Assembly: GCF_030272615.1 (NCBI RefSeq)
Contig: NC_081413.1
Location: 333,104,302 to 333,168,301 of the forward strand
Length of the DNA: 64,000 nucleotides
Direction: 5' to 3'
Source of the DNA: Cryptomeria japonica
Taxonomy: Eukaryota > Streptophyta > Pinopsida > Cupressales > Cupressaceae
Part shown: piece by piece, positions 48,430 to 59,826 of the stretch
How positions within the stretch are numbered: the first letter of the stretch is position 1
Layout of the letters: each line of letters starts with the position of its first letter
Position numbers and translations under genes: made by a program
Notes under the pieces: model-generated
What the model saw: the letters and a program-made list of their open reading frames with translations, nothing else
The model's database searches: none
Told to the model about the DNA's origin: nothing

Positions 48430-49400
48430 GATTGAAATTTAAAAGAAGAACATCATAGAAATATCTATCCTTCTACCTTAGTAAATGAATCATGCTATGT
48501 CAGTTATGTTTCATTACATTGGATAAAATTTGTTAAGTTATTTCACATTTCAATCATGACCAATAATCCTCACCGGATTAAATTGTTAATCGTGTGGACT
48601 CAATCAAATATTCATGTTGTATATTGAACGAATATACTTAGTAATTTATGATGTAATTTTGAATCATTAATCCCCACCAGATCATTTCTATAACCGGGTG
48701 AACCCCACTAGAAAACCCATTTGTTAATCTTTTTAAAAGGAATCCCTCATGTTGCTAAGATTGAACTAGAAGGGGAAACATCATGATAATTATGTTTCAT
48801 TATATTGGATATAACGGTTTGGTTAAGTACGTTTAATCTTAACAAATCAACCTTACCGAAGTAAAACTTGATAATTGGTGTAACTCAACTAGTCCACCCT
48901 AATTATAATCTCAACAAATGAATTTCTTATGATATGTTAAAGATGAATTGAAAAAGAAGGGATTCAATTAGTTGTTGATACATTAAATCTAATAAAAGAA
49001 TCTCTCTCACATTATTTTCATTTAACAAAAAATATGCAATAAGATAATTGTAATTCAATCCTAATGGAAGAGCATCTCTTGGAATTTATACTTTAACCTT
49101 GAAATGATGAACGTCATCTAGTTAACGATACTTTGAAAGGGAGGATTCTCTCGTGTGTTCTCATGCATATCCACCTTATTGAAATTAGTCCATTTAATTG
49201 CATTATTAAAACTTCAGATGAATTCCCTGTCTACGCACATTTTATCTTTCATTTAAGGACTGCATCTCATTAGTTGGTTATGTATGAAACCAAACGAAGG
49301 GACTTCACTCAATTAATGGTGGTTAATCCTTAAGAAATAAATTTCTCTCATTAACCATGCTTTTAATATAAAAAAAGGAGATAACAAATGTGGGTGAATA
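48430..49400. repeat. Diverged subrepeats inside the LARD LTR
   Basis: Phrases such as TTATGTTTCATTACATTGGATA, TTGGTTAAGT, CACCGGAT/TACCGAAG and GTGGACTCAA recur in the same order about 290 bases apart (48506 and 48797), with a weaker partial copy near 48665. Confidence 0.5.
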
Positions 49401-50021
49401 TTTTAAAATCAAATGATGAAACCCTCGCTTTACTAATCATAGTTTAACCTTGAATGAATGAACCTCATTAGGCATATTCTTAAAACATTAAAGGATGAAA
49501 TCAATTGTGAATGGATACCACAACCCAAGGAATGGAATTCATGAACCCATTTTGGGGGCCTCTTAAAGTAATTATGAATTAAAGTGCGATGGATAAATAA
49601 TCTCCTCAATGGCCTCCTAACCATCGAAGTAATTGAATGCCTCCTAAAGATATAAGGTGCTAAACCATTGAACACATATTTAATCAAGGACTATGCATTA
49701 CCTCGTAATTAAGTTATCCAGTTTAATGGATCTAATGATGCAAGTTGAGTTAGGTGTAAGGTTGTGTAATCGCGTTAGGAAACTCCTTAGGATTGGCTAA
49801 GCCTTCCGCTGTGATATCTAAGTTGACAGATAACTCCAATGTATCTTAATGTTTTGTCTAATTATGAACTGAGACAACTTCAACTATCCTAACGTTGTAA
49901 CGTTTCATTAACGCACTTAATTATATTTAAAAAAATAAAAAATAAAAAAAATAAAAATTTACACTCTATTTGAGTGTTTTTAATTTAAACCTATAGGGGT
50001 TTCCTGGCGGGGCATTACACT

Positions 50022-50033
50022 TGGTATCAGAGC
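50022..50033 (+). other. LARD primer binding site, initiator tRNA-Met
   Basis: TGGTATCAGAGC, two bases after the LTR end. Confidence 0.95.
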
Positions 50034-53000
50034 CCATGTTGCAACACTGGGATCTCTGGTTTCACTTGTGCTCCTAGTTGGTGTGTGTGTGTCTATCTTA
50101 TGTTGTATGCTTGTCCACCTTGATGAGAGAGTGTGATATAACAGACCCTTCTTGTGTGTAACGTGTGTTTTCACACTTTGTTTCACCTTATTGATGTGGG
50201 TGTTTTGGAAATAATTATGGGTGTTTTGTCTACCTATTGAGGTCTTGGTCTATGACTTCTCTTCTTTGAAAATGATTCATATGTACCTTCATTCTTGCTT
50301 GTTTTACTTTTTGACTAATCCATCTAAGTTGGTTGTTAATGTCTTGAACCTAAAAGTACGAAATGTGCTTGTTTATGGTTTTGATCTATTTTAATGGTTG
50401 TCCACTTGAAAGACTAGTATGGCAAATGCTAATGCTTATTTTGTAGAAAATTGAGTGAATATGACTCTTCCTCTTCTCTCTCTAAGTAAATTAACAGGAA
50501 TTGATATGTATAGTTATCTTTTATTTAAGTTTTCTAATTGCAAGAGAAAGGGTGATATTCTAGAGCCTTGTGTGAGCCTCATAACGTTTTTGTGTTTTAG
50601 AATGTGAAAGGGATTGACTTGGGAGTTAATTTTTGGTTAATGATAGAAAATTGTATGGTTGCATTAAGGGTGCTCCATGTGCTTGGTAGGAGTAATATAA
50701 ATAAATTTCATCTTAAGTAAGGTGCTTTAATATGCGTATAGTTGATTTTGTGCAAATTGTTCGATGTGAAAGGAAAACCAAAAGAGGACATACTGTAGTA
50801 GCTTCAAGAGTAAATTGATGTGCTTCTCAAAAGATTGTTTTATGTGCTTATTCAATTAGTGTGATTAGGACCTATTAAATGACGCACCATTTAACTTGTT
50901 TTGGAATTAGATAATTGCCTTATTATGTTTCGAAAGGAGTAAATAAAAGACTTGTGGAATTGTATGCACTAAATGTGTAAAATCTAGTAGATAGCTCTTT
51001 GTTTACCTCCTTATCATATTATGAAGTTTCAATGTTAAATTTGAGGTATTATTGTATTGTAACATATTACGAATAGTGATTGTGCTTTAGAAGACTTGTA
51101 TTACAAAAGAAAAATTGATTGTTTTGAATTCTTGTTCAGAAAACTAGAACATTATAGTGCAGCAATAATGATTAGAAATGTCATGTTAGGATGTTTTGGA
51201 ACCTTCCTAAGGGATAGAAAAAAAAAAAAAAAGAGAAAACCGTGCAACTCAAATGATAAACTTATGTCCGAGCATATGGAGTGAATTTGAAATTTTTGTG
51301 TATTCGTAGGAAATAGTTGATTTCCCAACTCTCTTCCTCCTCTCGTTTAAAGTATAGGAATTGTTGTTTTTGAAACACTAATTAGAATGCAGTGATTTAA
51401 GAAGAAGTTTTGCTATAATGCCTGTGAAATTTTATGTTGCTTTGGGCTTCTAATTGAAAGGGGAAAGTTTTTCATCTTGAAAAGGGAAATTGCATAGTTA
51501 ATAATGTGAATGAAAATGCTTAGGGAAGATTGAGAAAGATATTAAAATGATGTTATCTCGTTGTGTAAATTTGAATTGTTGAAAATTTCAGTACGTGGAT
51601 CTAGAGTAAACCTTGTTTGGTGATTCATGTGTAAAGCATAATTAAAGCTTCCCTTAAGTATATGTTAGCATAATGTAAAGTGCTCCCCGTAAATGTGACT
51701 AAACCAGTAATAGTGCTATTCGGTGTGTGTTGTGAGAAAGCCCGTGCTTGCTTTGTGTGCCCATGGGATGGTGAAGTAATCAACCATGGGGAATGTGTTT
51801 GTTTATGAGTATGGGAAACCATACCTATCTATGTGATGTTGCTTGTTTGTTTCCCTTACTGAGTGCCAACCCACGGGTTGTTGATAAGTCAGTATGTGAA
51901 GGGGTAGTAGTAGAAGTCACCGTTCCTTGAAATAGTATGAACAGCGTACGAGTAATGTCGACGCGAAGCGACTTTAGCTTCCCTATTTCGAGGAAAAGAA
52001 TGGTTTTGTAACGAAACTATAACATAGGTGTACTCAATACTTCCCCTTGTGATGAACCGATTTATGAGGTTCATGTGTGCCAGCCTTATTCCTATCCTTT
52101 ATCTTGAGCATATAGATGATAGTTTTTGAGCATATTGTTGGATTCCATTGGAGCATTTGTTGCCTTGTCTTCATGAGAGGCGTGGTACTTTCTTGCATAT
52201 TGGAGCATTTGTTGCCTTGTCTTCATGAGAGGCGTGTTATTGTTCTACATAAGTTACCAACAGGCTAGTGTTGGTAGACTTATGGGTAGACCTTAGCCAT
52301 GTATACCTCTGGCTTACGGCGAGTATCCTGAGAGGAACATCGCTATGCGGAGTGTGACCAGCGCGTGCCTTATCCGCGGGGTACACTGCCATGCGGGATA
52401 CATCCATTGCGTGCTTTGTCCGCTTGGAGTATTGCCATGCCGTGCTGAGACACGATGCGGGATGTAGTAGACATCGCCATGCAGCCTACCAATAGGTATA
52501 GGGTAGAGCCATGCCACGTGACGACGTGATGCGGGGTGATGCCGAGGTGCACACTGCCATGCCATGTGGATGTGTGACTTGGTCACACCACATGATGAGC
52601 TACTAGGGTAGCTAGACGATTGTTCCTTCCTTCCTCGTTGGTGGCTAGCTACTAGTCACGTAGTGATGTAATGTGCGATTATGATTTTCTTGTAATTATT
52701 TATTTATTTCCTTGTGGGCCAGCAATTTATTTTACCTTGACCTTGACAGTATAGCCACGATCTTGCGATCTTGATTTTACTTGATTTGATGTTGCAAATC
52801 CGGAAATTATTTTCTTGTTTTATTGTTGGAATTGACAAATATTATCTTTAATCTATTGTACTTTAGTGGCTAAACCGGTTTATCCTTGTTGTTTTCGTAT
52901 GCTGGTCTTGTGTTGTAATGTGAATTCCTCTCCAAGAACGTAGGAGACGGGCTTGGATGAGTGTATACGAGGAAGTAGACGCAAGGAACCTTGAGGATGG

Positions 53001-53831
53001 AGGTATGTGAGGCTGTGAAAATAGCTAAGATCCACTACCTACCTATGAGTGGTGACTATCTCTTGGAGGCTAAACACCTTACACAACAAGGGATATTCAC
53101 GGGGGACTTGTATGGAAGGTGGCACCGCTATGGTGTACCCTATCACCATCAAGCCCTTGAGTGAGATGATGGATATTTGTTGATCATGTATGTATTCTAA
53201 GAGCAGACATAGAGATGTGGATCATATATGTTACCTTTGACCGAGCATTAGACATGCTCACATGTGGCCTATTGTGTTGTGCCAACCAGTATTGTGGATG
53301 GATATTATGTGTAATCATGGATTAAATGGTATTAACTTGTCACTATGTTATGGGGCATAGTCATTGGAAAGGATCTTGTATGTCTGAAAAATGTAAACAA
53401 TTGAGTTCTTATGTTGTTCTTATTTGTTGAGAAGTTAACTTGGCCCTGGAAATTGTTTTATGTGAAACTAGTTCTATGTGATAAAATCTTGTGAAAGAGA
53501 GGAATTGATGGAAGAAATTGACCTTGAGAGCCTGTTTTCTTGTCATGATTGATAAATGAGAAGGATAACTGTGTCTATGTGTATTTTAATTGCTTTAATT
53601 TGGTGTAATAAGGAGGGAAAAGTCTCGTATCTTTGCTATAATTGTGTGAAAATTATAGAATATTTGAAGGTGTGAATGATGTTAGATGCATTTTTATTGG
53701 TGAATAATGTTTTAAATTGTTGACAAAATAGTTGCTTGTGTAAATTGATAATTGTTAATTGAGTTTAAGGACTAATAAGTGTTGCAGGACTTCCGTTTGA
53801 CTTTGCGACTTCCAGGAGTAAGTCGGAACCT
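50034..53831. other. LARD interior, apparently non-coding
   Basis: The longest frames are about 90 codons, lie on the wrong strand and show no retroviral motif. A 37-base direct repeat (TTGGAGCATTTGTTGCC...) stands at 52148-52184 and 52200-52236. The stretch 52320-52570 is richer in GC and repeats CACTGCCATGC and GATGCGGG-like words, for example near 52386, 52455, 52525 and 52553. LARD interiors of other plants are known to be non-coding but conserved, so these blocks may be packaging or dimerisation signals (inference). Confidence 0.75.
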
Positions 53832-53843
53832 AGGGGGGGAGAA
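53832..53843 (+). other. LARD polypurine tract
   Basis: AGGGGGGGAGAA directly before the 3' LTR start TGTAATGCCC. Confidence 0.9.
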
Positions 53844-56800
53844 TGTAATGCCCATACCCTAGTCGGACTTTTAAAACCCGTTTAACCTTGACTGACTTCC
53901 TAGGTGGCATTCTCGAATGGTAGATTAACCGATATGCAATGTGTATTTTAGATAATATAAATAAACTGAGCATACTTATTATTGTGTTTTTTTGCATCGA
54001 TTCACGTGTAAATGCAATTGTTCCTAACCCTTGTGATAAATCTTGAGCTAACATCTTCATTGAATATGTATTTGTATATGCATGCTTGTATGAATTCATG
54101 GGTGCAGGAGATTTCAGGTACAACACCGCTTAGGGCAAGGTTCATCTCCTTTGGAATTTGCAAGGTTGAGTATGCTCGTTCATCTTTTGAATTCGGATTT
54201 AGTGGTCATATAACTCTCGTCTTGCCTTAGCCATGGTTAGGTGAGCATCGTGTGTGGATTCGTGGGCTTGCTCTTCAATGGGATGCGTGTCGAGTGATTT
54301 GGAGGACTTCCTCGATTTGCGTGCCATGCGTGAGGTAAGTGAGGTTTGTGATCCTAAGTATTAAATTTAAATTTATGAGTAGACGAGCGCATTAGAAATT
54401 TAGAAATTTAAATGGGTAACTTCTTCTATATGATTAATCACTAATTTAAGAGATTGCTTTAAATTGTTATTGTAGCAAGCTTAAGGTGTTTAACTGAGGT
54501 TAGTGTGCCCATTTACGCATTTGTAACTTTTATGCATTTGTAGTTGAGAAATTTGAATAAACAAGACTCTTGCATTAGATTAGTCATTTATTTAAAAATG
54601 TCGCTTTATTAAGTTATAGCAAGTTAATTTAATAGTTAATTTTAATAACTACGATTTTAATAAATTATGCATTTTAGAAAGGAAAATTTTTTAAGTCGTT
54701 TGGGAGATAGTAATAAATTACTCATTTTCGCATTTTGGAAGAAAAGGGATAAATTATTATTATTTAAACGAAAATTATTTCCTTTTTACTTGTATAGTTG
54801 ACATAGTATAAAAAGATTGATTCTTAGAAAATTAAAATTTAAATTAAAACGCCTTACCCGGTAAGTAGTCCCAAAATATAAATGTAGGCCTAAATCGATA
54901 TTAAGAAATAAAAAATTTAAAACTCAATAAGAAAAAGAAGCATTTTAATTTTAATAAGGGAAAACATATAAGATTAATAAGTAATGGAAATTAGGGCAAA
55001 AATTAGGGCTTTCTTTTTAATCTTGTTTGGTAAGCATTTTGGGGTTCTTCTTGGCCTTTGGGTTTTTTTTGGAAAAACATGGTTCTTGCAAGGGAGTTTG
55101 GGGATTTTGGAGAGAAATGAGGAATGAGAACAGCTGATTTGGGAGCTCATCTTCATCAAAATCCCTTCCCGGAAAGCGTTTGGAGGTAAGAAATTTTGAT
55201 CTCCCCTTTTGTTTTTTTTTGTTATGCCCTCCATGAAATGCTGGAAAAACAGAGAGGGTTGCTACCCATGAATGGTTATTAAGATTCAGTTTTTCAGTTG
55301 GTTGTTGCTATGAAAATTCTGGAAAAATGTATTGATTATGAGTTTCTTGCAAAATAGGAGGTTTGTTTTTGGAATGTGAGTTTCTTCAAAGAATAAACAA
55401 ATAAAGAGGTTGCTGGAAAACGTTTTTCTTTAACCCCTGTCTGTGAGACTGAGTTAAGCTTCTGGAAACTGTTATATTTTTTATGACTGTTTTTTTTCTG
55501 TTTTTACCATAACAAATTATATTTTAAAAAAAAAAAAAAAAATTTTAAAAAAAAAGGGTTTTATTGCCCCCCACGGCATTGCTACCAGTTGGTAGCGATC
55601 TGCTACCAAATGGTAGCAGCGCTACCTTTGGTAGCGCCCTGCTACCATTTGGTAGCAACGCTACCAAAAGGTAGCTAGGCTGCCAAGGATGGGGGAGGGC
55701 CCACGTGGATGTCCACGTGGGTACCCTCTCCCCTCTTTTCTTTTTTGAAATTTAAAAAAAAAAACAGTTTGTGTTATTTGTTTTATTTAATTATTATTAT
55801 TTTATTTTATATAGTTTGTTTTTTTTTTAAAAAGGGGGTTCAGTTTAATGGATTTTTAATTAATAATTGTGTATTATTTTATATAATATGTTTAGAAGAA
55901 AAAAAAAAGGAGGTATATGCATGTCACCTGAAAAAAAAAAGAATTCAGATTGATTTAGTGAACTAAAAAAAAAATTAGTATAAGGGATTTACTTTTAATT
56001 CCTTGATAATATTCAATTTTAAATTCAATTCTTATACTATTAATTTTGGATTATAAATTAATATATATTTGGACTTTAGGGAATCAACTTTAGTAAACCC
56101 ATACTTGAATACAAGTTTGCCTTTAAATTTCATATTGGTTTTAGCATACTCAAGTTAACTCTTATCTTTTTTTACATGGTCTAAATAGTCATGGTGGACT
56201 AATACGAATTTTTGAATAAAAGTTAAATTATCAAATCCGTAAACTTGTTCGACATTAATGGTTAGACAGATATGGTAAACGAACACCTCTTCCGGATTAT
56301 GCTCATGTAGGTTTAAATTTTCTATAATAGAATTTGGTTATGGAATGGCAAGACTTGTCATGATAGTGGATGGTTATAAGTCGGTTAAACCCCCTTAGTT
56401 AGGCTACCATCAAACAATAGAATTTTGGTTTGTTTGTCTTCTTGGTTATGTTTTAATTTGACCCATTTTAAAAAGGGATCACTATGTAATAAACTAACGA
56501 GGTAGAGGTGGAATGGTGTATGTGTTCGCCTAAAAGGCAAGATTGTAAAGACATGTAATTATGTAACCTTAACTATAATAAATACCAAAAGGGTCTTGCA
56601 GTTGAGCAGACCCGGAGATGTAGCCCATCCGGGGTGAACTCCGAGATCATATTCTGTGTCATGCGATGTTTATAGCGTACTTTGTTTTATGTTTTAAATT
56701 ATCTTGAATGGTTGTATTTTTGCAAAGTGTATGGTGTAAATTAAATGAATTCAAATTTAAATGTATAACATTTTTCATATGGGTAAACGTAGTTATTCAA

Positions 56801-58607
56801 GATCATAAAACGTTGGGAATTATGAATAGGGCATGGTATTTAAATATTGAAATTAAAGTGTGGAAAAAAAAAAAGTAAATTGGTAATGTTAATTTGAATT
56901 GTAATAGTGGAAGAAATCTAGACAGAATTACTTCATTGGATTAATTGTTAAAAGGTATGTTAATTGGAATGAATGTAAAGAGGGGAAAACAAAGTTAAAA
57001 AAAATTATGCCACAATTCCTAGATTGAAATTTAAAAGAAGAACATCATAGAAATATCTATCCTTCTACCTTAGTAAATGAATCATGCTATGTCAGTTATG
57101 TTTCATTACATTGGATAAAATTTGTTAAGTTATTTCACGTTTCAATCATGACCAATAATCCTCACCGGATTAAATTGTTAATCGTGTGGACTCAATCAAA
57201 TATTCATGTTGTATATTGAACGAATATACTTAGTAATTTATGATGTAATTTTGAATCATTAATCCCCACCAGATCATTTCTATAACCGGGTGAACCCCAC
57301 TAGAAAACCCATTTGTTAATCTTTTTAAAAGGAATCCCTCATGTTGCTAAGATTGAACTAGAAGGGGAAACGTCATGATAATTATGTTTCATTATATTGG
57401 GTATAGTGGTTTGGTTAAGTACGTTTAATCTTAACAAATCAACCTTACCGAAGTAAAACTTGATAATTGGTGTAACTCAACTAGTCCACCCTAATTATAA
57501 TCTCAACAAATGAATTTCTTATGATATGTTAAAGATGAATTGGAAAAGAAGGGATTCAATTAGTTGTTGATACATTAAATCTAATAAAAGAATCTCTCTC
57601 ACATTATTTTCATTTAACAAAAAAATATGCAATAAGATAATTGTAATTCAATCCTAATGGAAGAGCATCTCTTGGAATTTATACTTTAACCTTGAAATGA
57701 TGAACGTCATCTAGTTAACGATACTTTGAAAGGGAGGATGCTCTCGTGTGTTCTCATGCATATCCACCTTATTGAAATTAGTCCATTTAATTGCATTATT
57801 AAAACTTCAGATGAATTCCCTGTCTACGCACATTTTATCTTTCATTTAAGGACTGCATCTCATTAGTTGGTTATGTATGAAACCAAACGAAGGGACTTCA
57901 CTCAATTAATGGTGGTTAATCCTTAAGAAATAAATTTCTCTCATTAACCATGCTTTTAATATAAAAAAAGGAGATAACAAATGTGGGTGAATATTTTAAA
58001 ATCAAATGATGAAACCCTCGCTTTACTAATCATAGTTTAACCTTGAATGAATGAACCTCATTAGGCATATTCTTAAAACATTAAAGGATGAAATCAATTG
58101 TGAATGGATACCACAACCCAAGGAATGGAATTCATGAACCCATTTTGGGGACCTCTTAAAGTAATTATGAATTAAAGTGCGATGGATAAATAATCTCCTC
58201 AATGGCCTCCTAACCATCGAAGTAATTGAACGCCTCCTAAAGATATAAGGTGTTAAACCATTGAACACATATTTAATCAAGGACTATGCATTACCTCGTA
58301 ATTAAGTTATCCAGTTTAATGGATCTAATGACGCAAGTTGAGTTAGGTGTAAGGTTGTGTAATCGCGTTAGGAAACTCCTTAGGATTGGCTGAGCCTTCC
58401 GCTGTGATATCTAAGTTGACAGATAACTCCAATGTATCTTAATGTTTTGTCTAATTATGAACTGAGACAACTTCAACTATCCTAACGTTGTAACATTTCA
58501 TTAACGCACTTAATTATATTTAAAAAAAAAAAAAAAAAAAAAAAATTTACACTCTATTTGAGTGTTTTTAATTTAAACCTATAGGGGTTTCCTGGCGGGG
58601 TATTACA
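53844..58607 (+). repeat. LARD 3' LTR
   Basis: Partner of 45252-50019 throughout, ending GGGTATTACA (one transition in the terminal repeat) and followed by TAGAA. It carries the same TATA-like box (54807-54815), hairpin cluster (55581-55675) and G-box palindrome (55700-55721). Confidence 0.96.
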
Positions 58608-58927
58608 TAGAAGGTCTTGCTATGGCTAAGGATTTGAATTTCAAATACCTTCATATTGAAGGTGATTCAGCTATTGTCATTAATGCTTGCAAGGTAAGAA
58701 AAGTTGATAATTGGCATTTCCAGTATATTCTTGAACAAACATGGACTCTTCTTGATACATTTGAGCACCTCATCATCTCACATGTTTTTCATGAAGGTAA
58801 TGCATTGGCTGATTGCCTCGCTAATATGGGTTGTGACAAAATTGTTATTGATTCCTCTCGATTGGGGGGTGATTTGATGAGCTTCCCAAACCTATTAATT
58901 ATAGCCCGTAGAGAGTTGAGGATTTAA
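58608..58927 (+). pseudogene. LINE ORF2 RNase H, C-terminal part
   Basis: Directly after the TAGAA duplication the LINE frame resumes with GLAMAKDLNFKYLHIEGDS and continues HVFHEGNALADCLANMG, the RVT_3-type RNase H of plant LINEs with its later acidic residues (EGDS, HEGNALAD). It closes at a TAA (58925-58927). This part is free of stops, in contrast to the upstream ORF2. The domain's first Asp segment was lost in the upstream deletion. Confidence 0.9.
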
Positions 58928-59810
58928 TCTTTCTTATTATATGATTGCTTGTTTATACGAGTTGATATTCTCTTCTCTTGGTGAGGTATTTCTTTTCATA
59001 ATTCCATTTAGTTTTGATTTGAGGTACTTTGCTCTACTTGATCATCACTTGGCATTCATTAATGATGAGTTGGTTGTTATTGATGTTGTTCATGTGTTTG
59101 GTACTCTCTTCTGGTGTGAAATATGGAGATATTTATTTTCACATTGGGAATCCACCCTTCATATGTCATTTAAAGTTGGACATAGCATTGTTTGCATGAT
59201 TATCTCTGTACGCCGCTTCTTTTGGTTTGTCAGGTTTGTATGATATATCTCCTCTTTCTTTTCATTTACGACATAAAAATTTTGGGCTTCATTTCTCTCT
59301 AGCATTTCCGCATTCACCTCTTCTCCTTTGGCATTTGTCTATAATGGTGGATCGCAGATCTCATGTCATTGGTGTCAGTCATGTTTTGGAACCTTGCATT
59401 TCTTGTGAATTCTCTGCGTTCTCTAGTATATATATTTTTTGGTTGCAGTTGTTTTTTGGTGCAGGGGCATGCCAATTTTGATTGCAGGAGTTCTTTGTTG
59501 CAGGGCTTTCAAGATATCCCAAGAACTTATTTTGTAAATAAGCTTGCATGCTCCTATTCTATAAAACGAGCTTGCATGCTCCTATGTGTAAAAGAGTCTG
59601 CATGCTCCTTTGTTGATCTCTATTTTGTAACTAGCTTCGGCTAGAGGATTGTTCACTACTTCTCTTCTATAATCATGTTGATGAGCAATGATAGGGTTTT
59701 TCTTGCTGGTTCTTTTCTTTGGGAGCTCAGTTTGAACCAGTTTTTAAATATATTGTAAAAATTATTTATTATTAATAAAATATATCAAGTGGCATTGCCA
59801 CCTTGCCAAC
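58928..59810 (+). other. LINE 3' untranslated region
   Basis: T-rich sequence between the ORF2 stop and the A tail. It holds three copies of a GCATGCTCCT motif (59546-59555, 59574-59583 and 59600-59609). Frames here (58941-59644) are short and unrelated to known LINE proteins. Confidence 0.7.
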
Positions 59811-59826
59811 AAAAAAAAAAAAAAAA
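59811..59826 (+). other. LINE poly-A tail
   Basis: Sixteen A residues after TTGCCAAC end the LINE, with AATAAAATA about 35 bases upstream as a possible polyadenylation signal. Confidence 0.75.

Larger units (their letters stand above)
45252..50019 (+). repeat. LARD 5' LTR
   Basis: Starts TGTAATGCCC and ends GGGCATTACA, a perfect 10-base terminal inverted repeat. It holds a TATA-like box at 46215-46223, A-rich tracts near 46930-46964, the hairpin cluster at 46989-47083, the G-box palindrome at 47108-47129 and diverged 290-base subrepeats (about 48506 and 48797). Short frames inside it recur in the 3' LTR only because the LTRs are nearly identical. Confidence 0.96.
45252..58607 (+). mobile_element. 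LARD-type non-autonomous LTR retrotransposon, 13.4 kb
   Basis: Two LTRs of about 4.77 kb (45252-50019 and 53844-58607) enclose only 3.8 kb. A tRNA-iMet PBS follows the first LTR, a purine tract precedes the second, and perfect TAGAA duplications flank the element, so it is a genuine retrotransposed copy. I find no gag, protease, RT or integrase in the interior. It must borrow the proteins of another, probably gypsy, element, judging by the TGTAATGCCC terminus. The LTRs differ at about 28 substitutions by hand count, mostly transitions, so it is the most recent insertion in the window. Confidence 0.95.
39700..59826 (+). mobile_element. Plant L1-type LINE, interrupted by a LARD
   Basis: ORF1 (39785-41902), ORF2 with endonuclease, RT and RNase H (41971-45251 continued at 58608-58927), a 3' untranslated region and a 16-base A tail (59811-59826) follow the order of plant L1-like LINEs. 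A 13.4-kb LTR element splits the RNase H domain at 45251/58608. Removing it and one TAGAA copy restores the reading frame. The LINE itself has a deletion, a frameshift and several stops, so it was probably dead before it was interrupted. The 5' end is approximate, and I found no convincing target duplication. Confidence 0.88.

Noticed and set aside
49980-50186. Frames over the LARD PBS
   Set aside because: Antisense to the primer site and leader; no retroviral motif.
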